NCBI GenBank assembly: GCA_002478545.1 | Contig: DLOY01000014.1 | Location: 1-9,976, forward strand | Reading direction: 5' to 3' | Length of the DNA: 9,976 nt | Origin: Micrococcales bacterium UBA7472 | GTDB taxonomy: Bacteria; Actinomycetota; Actinomycetes; Actinomycetales; Microbacteriaceae | In this document: positions 6,320 to 9,976 of the stretch, one piece after another | How the letters are laid out: each line of letters begins with the position of its first letter | Numbering within the stretch: position 1 is the stretch's first letter | Translations under genes and position numbers: made by a program | The notes under the pieces: generated by a model | Seen by the model: the letters and a program-made list of their open reading frames with translations, nothing else | Told to the model about the DNA's origin: nothing | The model's database searches: none

Positions 6320-7441
6320 GTGCATCCTGCGAACTGCCTCGCTAATTCGCTCTTTGGAGCTGGCGAAGTTGAATCGCACAAAGCTTGAATACTCATCGCC
6401 TGGGGCGTGATCTTCTCCGGGGACCAGTGCAACTCCGTGGCGAAGGATCTCGGCCTGAGGCTTTGCTAGCTGGTATGCGCTGAGGTCGATCCAGGCCAAG
6501 TAGGTGGCACTGTGGTCAAACAGCTTCGCTTTGGGGAGGTGCTTTTCAACCTCAGCCCTTAGGTGAGCGAGGTTTTCCTCTAGTCGGGCATTCGTCTGGT
6601 CGATCCAGTAGTCGCAGGCGTCATAGGCGACCGTCATCGCAAAAGCTCCCAGTAGTGAGCTGCGCCAATGCATAGCCTCCGGAATCCCATGAATTCGCTT
6701 GGCAACCTCATCGGATTGATAGATCAGAAAACCGGCCTTGAGACCTGCGGTATTCCAAGCCTTAGAGCTCGATGTGATTACGACACCGTTTTTGTCAGCC
6801 CCCTCAATAGCCAGGTAGGGGGTGAAGGTGTCAAAGCTGAGCGGCGCATGAATTTCATCGGAGATTACCAATACCCCGTATTGGTTTGCCAAGTCGGAAA
6901 TGGCTTGCAACTCCTGTGGCGAGTGAATAGTGCCGACTGGGTTTTGCGGTGAGCAGATCATGTACACCCGCACGCCCGATTTGAATGCTTGCTCGATGGC
7001 TGCGAGGTCTAGTCTCCAAGAGTTCCCCTCTAGTCGAAGAGGGGCATCGTGCTCGACAGCGCCGACTTCGTGGATCCAGTGATAGAAGCTCGAGTAGACC
7101 GGAGAGTTGATAAGCACTCTGTCGCCGGGTTTTGTGACAACGCGCAGAATCTCCACCGCTGCCACACCGACATCGGTGGCAAGTTTCAGATTCTGCTTCT
7201 GAATCCGCCAACCCCAACGCTCGTGAGCGTACTTTTCAAATGCTGTTGCAAGCTCTGGAATTGGCCCAAGGTAGCCAAGGTCGGAGCGAGTTATCAGATC
7301 ATGAAGTTTCTCTCGAATCTCTACGGCAACCTCAAAGTCCATTTCCGCCACGTGCATCGGCAGGACATCAGCTGGGTAGCGACGCCACTTGGAACTGGAG
7401 CGATTAGCAAAGTTTCCGAACGAGCTCTCTTCAAATGTCAT
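6296..7441 (-). CDS. aecD: Cystathionine beta-lyase, AecD/PatB (MalY-like) type
   Basis: This is a fold-type I PLP C-S lyase (381 aa) of the MalY/PatB/AecD group, which cleaves cystathionine to homocysteine, pyruvate and ammonia. It resembles C. glutamicum AecD: KWRRYPADVLPMHVAEMDF near the N-terminus, SPQNPVGT, ISDEIHAPL (D195 pairs with the PLP ring nitrogen) and TSSSKAWNTAGLKAGF with PLP lysine K227. The start is set at ATG 7441, which has GGA six bases upstream and places the KW motif at the usual distance. An in-frame ATG at 7465 would add eight residues and overlap lysE by 11 nt, without a ribosome site. It is the third gene of the blh-lysE-aecD minus-strand run, 13 nt after lysE. Its tail overlaps the metZ tail. 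Other C-S lyase substrates are possible. Confidence 0.9.
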   Translation of the reverse strand: MTFEESSFGNFANRSSSKWRRYPADVLPMHVAEMDFEVAVEIREKLHDLITRSDLGYLGPIPELATAFEKYAHERWGWRIQKQNLKLATDVGVAAVEILRVVTKPGDRVLINSPVYSSFYHWIHEVGAVEHDAPLRLEGNSWRLDLAAIEQAFKSGVRVYMICSPQNPVGTIHSPQELQAISDLANQYGVLVISDEIHAPLSFDTFTPYLAIEGADKNGVVITSSSKAWNTAGLKAGFLIYQSDEVAKRIHGIPEAMHWRSSLLGAFAMTVAYDACDYWIDQTNARLEENLAHLRAEVEKHLPKAKLFDHSATYLAWIDLSAYQLAKPQAEILRHGVALVPGEDHAPGDEYSSFVRFNFASSKERISEAVRRMHSALESGN

Positions 7442-7447
7442 CTCTAG

Positions 7448-7456
7448 TCCATCCCT
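7448..7456 (-). promoter_or_regulatory. Ribosome binding site of the AecD-type lyase gene
   Basis: AGGGATGGA on the minus strand ends six bases before the ATG at 7441. It supports that start over the ATG at 7465, which has no such site. Confidence 0.5.
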
Positions 7457-8057
7457 AAAACTCATAGGTCAATAAAAGCAGCGCGATCGAGAACATAACC
7501 AAGGCAATAAACCCATCGAGTACTCGCCAGAACTTAGGTGAAGAAACAAACCTGGATAGCAGTTTGGCGAAGTAGCCCAGTGAGAAAAACCAAACAAATG
7601 ATGCGGTGGCGGCACCGAAGGCAAATAGCCAGCGTTCATCACCAAACTGGTTGCCGATACCGCCGACCAAAATAACGGTGTCGAGGTAGACGTGTGGATT
7701 TAGGTAAGTCAAGGCAGCCACGGTTGCGATCGCCTTGCCCAAAGTAATGCCGGACCCCGAGCCAGCCTCCAGCGCTCCCGGCTTCAGGGCTCTACGCAAT
7801 GCAGAAATACCAAACCAGGCAAGGTAGGCAGCTCCGACATAGCGAATTACTTCGAGTGCAAGTGGATAACCCTGAATCACAGCACCCAAACCAGCAATTC
7901 CAACAACGATCAAAAGCGCATCAGAGATGGAAGCAAACAAAACGATCGCGAAGATGTGCTCTTTGCGAAGACCCTGTCTTAGGACAAAGGCGTTCTGGGC
8001 ACCGATGGCGACAATCAGCGACAGCCCGGTCAGAAAACCTGTGGTTGCAGAAATCAA
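7455..8057 (-). CDS. LysE/ArgO-family amino-acid exporter
   Basis: This is an inner-membrane exporter of the LysE superfamily (200 aa; ArgO and LysE are about 210-235), with five to six hydrophobic segments. The family signature GAQNAFVLRQGLRKEH lies at about residues 19-34. A second conserved block, LTYLNPHVYLDTVILVGGIG (117-136), is typical of the LysE/ArgO branch that exports lysine and arginine. The start codon is TTG at 8057, overlapping the blh stop in a TTGA junction, with GGGAG seven bases upstream. The gene is therefore probably translated in step with blh. The AecD-type lyase follows 13 nt later. Substrate is inferred from family only, and neutral or sulfur amino acids cannot be excluded given the neighbouring methionine-pathway genes. 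Confidence 0.9.
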   Translation of the reverse strand: MISATTGFLTGLSLIVAIGAQNAFVLRQGLRKEHIFAIVLFASISDALLIVVGIAGLGAVIQGYPLALEVIRYVGAAYLAWFGISALRRALKPGALEAGSGSGITLGKAIATVAALTYLNPHVYLDTVILVGGIGNQFGDERWLFAFGAATASFVWFFSLGYFAKLLSRFVSSPKFWRVLDGFIALVMFSIALLLLTYEF

Positions 8058-9007
8058 AGCTTTACTCCCATCGCCCTAGCATCCAATCTTGCCGTAAGGG
8101 CCATGTGAGGCACAGTTAAAGCCCAAATAACTACCAGTAGCAGCCACAAGAGCTCGGCCGGCAAACTGAATCCAGCCAAAAGTGCCCAGCCCACCGTGAA
8201 GGCCAAGACCAAAACCAAAGCTGGCACACCTGCGATAAAGGCCTTGAAAAAACTTGCCCAGGGGCGACCTACTTCATGCAGGCGTTTGGAACTTGGTAGC
8301 TCCAAGGTCAGCCTTCCGGTGTGGCGAAGGGCGTGCCACAAACCAAAGTAGAAAGCGAAGGCAACAAGTGGTGGTGCAACAAGACTGATTCCCAGGAGTA
8401 GCAGTAGGTCAATAATTTCATCGAAGCGGCGCTTCAGCACCATGAAGCCAACTGCAGAAAGATTTAAGGCAATCACTACCCAAAGAAGTTCAGTCTCAAA
8501 TCCCGCCGCCCAACCCACGAGATTTGGGTTCACGGCCTGCAATGCTTCGGTTGCTCCCTCAGTCAGCAGGGGGATAAAGACCGGGGTAAAACCGGCGGCC
8601 AGGGCGTAGCTCAGGCGAGGAAGATTCTGAATACCCTTACGGCTTTCAATCTCTTTGATAAATGACGCGTCGCCAATGCCGAAGTGAATCGCGCTGATTA
8701 TGACGATCAGCTGGAAACCAAGCAGGTTGTTTGCAATCAAAAACCAGATTGCGAGCCCAGTAACCGCAAGATAACCGGTGATAAACAGGGTCATCTTCAA
8801 GAGCTTGAACTTTGGCACGGTAACCAGGTGGTCAACAGCCCCATGTGGGGTGCCGACAGCGAGGGCAAAGAGTGCGAGAACAACCTGCCAAATAATCTGA
8901 TCAGGGAAGAAAAAACTCAGCGGGATTGAAATAAAAGTGCCAAACAAAATGCTGTATCTGGAGATGGTTCGAAGTTGAACCAGCAGCTTCAGTTCTGATT
9001 GCAGCAC
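8054..9007 (-). CDS. blh: Beta-carotene 15,15'-dioxygenase, Brp/Blh family
   Basis: This is a polytopic membrane oxygenase (317 aa) of the Brp/Blh family that cleaves beta-carotene into two all-trans-retinal molecules. The predicted iron-binding histidines are in place: H55 in GTPHGAVDH (52-60), H108 in SAIHFGIGD (105-113), and H225 and H229 in FYFGLWHALRHTG (219-231). A late TVPHMAL (298-304) is also family-like. The start is GTG at 9007. Its first hydrophobic segment precedes the PHG motif, as in actinobacterial members, and no better in-frame start is seen. TAGACT (9020-9015) lies seven bases before the GTG and could serve a leaderless transcript. It diverges from crtYc/crtYd, which should supply beta-carotene. 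No rhodopsin lies in the window to receive the retinal. Confidence 0.93.
   Translation of the reverse strand: MLQSELKLLVQLRTISRYSILFGTFISIPLSFFFPDQIIWQVVLALFALAVGTPHGAVDHLVTVPKFKLLKMTLFITGYLAVTGLAIWFLIANNLLGFQLIVIISAIHFGIGDASFIKEIESRKGIQNLPRLSYALAAGFTPVFIPLLTEGATEALQAVNPNLVGWAAGFETELLWVVIALNLSAVGFMVLKRRFDEIIDLLLLLGISLVAPPLVAFAFYFGLWHALRHTGRLTLELPSSKRLHEVGRPWASFFKAFIAGVPALVLVLAFTVGWALLAGFSLPAELLWLLLVVIWALTVPHMALTARLDARAMGVKL
8065..8069 (-). promoter_or_regulatory. Ribosome binding site deciding the TTG start of the LysE-type exporter
   Basis: GGGAG on the minus strand lies seven bases before the TTG at 8057, inside the 3' end of blh. It makes the unusual TTG start credible. Confidence 0.65.
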
Positions 9008-9034
9008 AGGGCTGAGTCTAGTCTCAGGAGCAAT
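9008..9034. promoter_or_regulatory. Divergent blh / crtYc control region
   Basis: Twenty-seven bases separate the blh GTG from the crtYc ATG. They hold a 5-bp inverted repeat CTGAG (9012-9016), TCTAGT, CTCAG (9023-9027). They also hold the tandem AGTCTAGTCT (9015-9024), with TAGACT as a possible blh -10 on the minus strand and TAGTCT (9019-9024) as a weaker candidate on the plus strand. The crtYc ribosome site AGGAG (9026-9030) overlaps the right arm. Any upstream promoter parts must lie inside the neighbouring coding regions. Confidence 0.35.
9026..9030 (+). promoter_or_regulatory. Ribosome binding site of crtYc
   Basis: AGGAG lies four bases before the ATG at 9035. It favours this start over the upstream in-frame TTG at 8999, which would overlap blh. 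Confidence 0.65.
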
Positions 9035-9391
9035 ATGTTCGGGCAGTGGTCTTACATGGCGATGCTGCTGTTTGTAGTGTTCGGATCCTGGTGGCTCGAG
9101 TGGGGCTTCAAGATTCGGGTGCTGCGAAATCCAATCCGACTTCTAACCACGATTGTGCTAGTCGCACCTTGGTTCATAATCTGGGATGCATACGCAATTT
9201 CTCAAGGTCACTGGTTCTTTGACCGCGATCAAATCCTTGGCATCTACGGACCGCTGGAGATACCACTCGAGGAATACCTGTTCTTTGTCTTGATCCCAAT
9301 CGCAGCAATCCTCACCATGGAGGGAACACGCTCCGCCTATCGGATGTTGCTTGCATACCAGGAAAAAAGAAGAGAGCTGGTGAGCAAATGA
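9035..9391 (+). CDS. crtYc: Lycopene beta-cyclase subunit CrtYc
   Basis: This is a small membrane subunit (118 aa) of a heterodimeric lycopene cyclase. About three hydrophobic segments are seen. Diagnostic blocks are WWLEWGFKIRVLRNPIRLL (19-37), WDAYAISQGHWFFDRDQILG (50-69) and the acidic motif IPLEEYLFFVLIPIAAILTME (from about residue 76). The WDAYAxxxGHWxFD block is typical of CrtYc that forms beta rings. With CrtYd it should convert lycopene to beta-carotene. The pairing with divergent blh supports this, since Blh needs beta rings. The start is ATG 9035, with AGGAG four bases upstream. A TTG at 8999 would add 12 residues of non-family sequence overlapping the blh start. The end overlaps crtYd by 4 nt (ATGA). 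Confidence 0.92.
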   Translation: MFGQWSYMAMLLFVVFGSWWLEWGFKIRVLRNPIRLLTTIVLVAPWFIIWDAYAISQGHWFFDRDQILGIYGPLEIPLEEYLFFVLIPIAAILTMEGTRSAYRMLLAYQEKRRELVSK

Positions 9392-9723
9392 GCTACACAG
9401 TTCTCGCCCTTATCTCGGTAGCCATAGTGATTTTTATCGAATCCGGCATTTTGAAAACTGGCCTGTTTGCGAGAACTAGCTTCTACATCGCCTACTCGAT
9501 AGTGATCTTCTTCCAACTATTGACTAACGGCTATCTGACGGGAACTGAGATAGTGACCTATGGCGAAAACGCCATTATGGGGATTCGAATCGTAAATGCG
9601 CCGCTAGAGGATCTGCTGTTTGGCTTCAGCCTGGTGGTGCTAACGATGTCAACCTGGCTCAAGCTCGAGGGCTTGGGTGCGAAAAAATCAAAGCAAGAAG
9701 CTAGAGAAATGGAAAATGCATGA
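9388..9723 (+). CDS. crtYd: Lycopene beta-cyclase subunit CrtYd
   Basis: This is the second cyclase subunit (111 aa, three hydrophobic segments). The conserved acidic motif NAPLEDLLFGFSLVVLTMSTW (from about residue 70) is the usual CrtYd form, unlike the APIEDFAY form of the CrtYf-like protein encoded at 3497. The charged tail after residue 92 or so (LEGLGAKKSKQEAREMENA) is probably cytoplasmic. The start is ATG inside the crtYc stop overlap, with GGTGAG just upstream. The end overlaps the bcp ATG by 4 nt, so crtYc, crtYd and bcp should be cotranscribed and translationally coupled. Its expected role is beta-carotene supply for Blh. Confidence 0.91.
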   Translation: MSYTVLALISVAIVIFIESGILKTGLFARTSFYIAYSIVIFFQLLTNGYLTGTEIVTYGENAIMGIRIVNAPLEDLLFGFSLVVLTMSTWLKLEGLGAKKSKQEAREMENA

Positions 9724-9976
9724 GCCTAAACGTGGGAGATTCAGCACCTAAGTTCACCCTGAAGAATCAAGACGATCAGCCAGTGAGCCTTGATTCACTC
9801 GCTGGTCAGAAGGTAGTGGTCTATTTCTACCCTGCGGCTTCAACCCCCGGCTGCACCACACAGGCTTGCGAGCTCAGAGACAACATCAACACTTTGAAAT
9901 CAGCGGGCTACACGGTATTGGGAATCTCCCCTGATCTTCCCGGCAAGCTCAAGAAGTTCAAGGACAAAGAGAACCT
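9720..9976 (+). CDS. bcp: Thioredoxin-dependent peroxiredoxin, Bcp/PrxQ type (cut by window end)
   Basis: This is the N-terminal 85 residues of a Bcp/PrxQ peroxiredoxin, which reduces hydroperoxides using thioredoxin; the family is about 150-160 residues. The opening LNVGDSAPKFTLKNQDDQPVSL is typical. The active-site block YFYPAASTPGCTTQACELRD (35-54) has peroxidatic C45 and the resolving-type C50, as in E. coli Bcp numbering. The common Lys after YP is Ala here. GISPDLPGKLKKFKDKEN follows the usual GIS(x)D pattern. The start is ATG 9720 in a 4-nt ATGA overlap with crtYd, with GGA a few bases upstream. Its coupling to a beta-carotene operon suggests protection of membranes and pigments from peroxides, but it could be an unrelated passenger. 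Confidence 0.95.
   Translation, partial: MSLNVGDSAPKFTLKNQDDQPVSLDSLAGQKVVVYFYPAASTPGCTTQACELRDNINTLKSAGYTVLGISPDLPGKLKKFKDKEN

Noticed and set aside
7049..7447. Plus-strand 132-aa open frame
   Set aside because: It lies wholly opposite the AecD-type lyase, which has clear PLP-family motifs; the frame has no recognisable features.
8999..9034. TTG at 8999 as crtYc start (12 extra residues)
   Set aside because: The extension overlaps the blh start and does not look like a CrtYc N-terminus, and the ATG at 9035 has AGGAG just upstream.
1..9976. Rhodopsin, crtE, tRNA, rRNA, CRISPR, IS or prophage genes
   Set aside because: All frames are accounted for by the listed genes, and no diagnostic motifs, repeat arrays or RNA gene sequences were seen.

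Overview
The window looks like chromosome from a compact-genome actinobacterium, most likely an aquatic Microbacteriaceae of the Rhodoluna/Aquiluna kind. This is an inference. It rests on actinobacterial-type protein sequences (IlvD, MetZ, AecD-like lyase, heterodimeric CrtY cyclases), near-balanced base composition, almost no intergenic DNA, and a C50-carotenoid cluster combined with a retinal-forming enzyme. There are 14 protein genes, two of them cut by the window edges. I see no rRNA, tRNA, CRISPR array, insertion sequence or phage gene, and no gene-free stretch longer than about 40 bases.

Layout: (1) The 5' part of ilvD (branched-chain amino acid synthesis) lies on the minus strand at 1-680. 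(2) Divergent from it across 41 bp is a five-gene plus-strand operon, crtB-crtI-crtYe-crtYf-crtEb (722-4635). Every junction overlaps by 1-4 nt. This is the gene order of bacterial C50 carotenoid (decaprenoxanthin-type) clusters, but without crtE. (3) A SprT-like zinc protein gene (minus) runs into the 3' end of crtEb. (4) metZ (plus) and an AecD/PatB-type C-S lyase gene (minus) face each other tail to tail; both products serve homocysteine/methionine metabolism. (5) The minus-strand operon blh-lysE-aecD begins at 9007. (6) Divergent from blh across 27 bp is the plus-strand operon crtYc-crtYd-bcp, with bcp cut by the window end.

How it fits together: CrtB and CrtI should convert GGPP to phytoene and then lycopene. 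Lycopene then has two fates encoded about 4 kb apart. CrtEb plus CrtYe/CrtYf would elongate and cyclise it to a C50 pigment. CrtYc/CrtYd would cyclise it to beta-carotene, which Blh cleaves to two retinal molecules, the chromophore of microbial rhodopsins. The window therefore holds a lycopene branch point with two separate small heterodimeric cyclases. GGPP synthase (crtE) and a rhodopsin are not in the window and are expected elsewhere. Each part is a known enzyme family. The points of interest are the paired cyclases, the tight coupling of blh to an amino-acid exporter and a C-S lyase, and the coupling of crtYcd to a peroxiredoxin.
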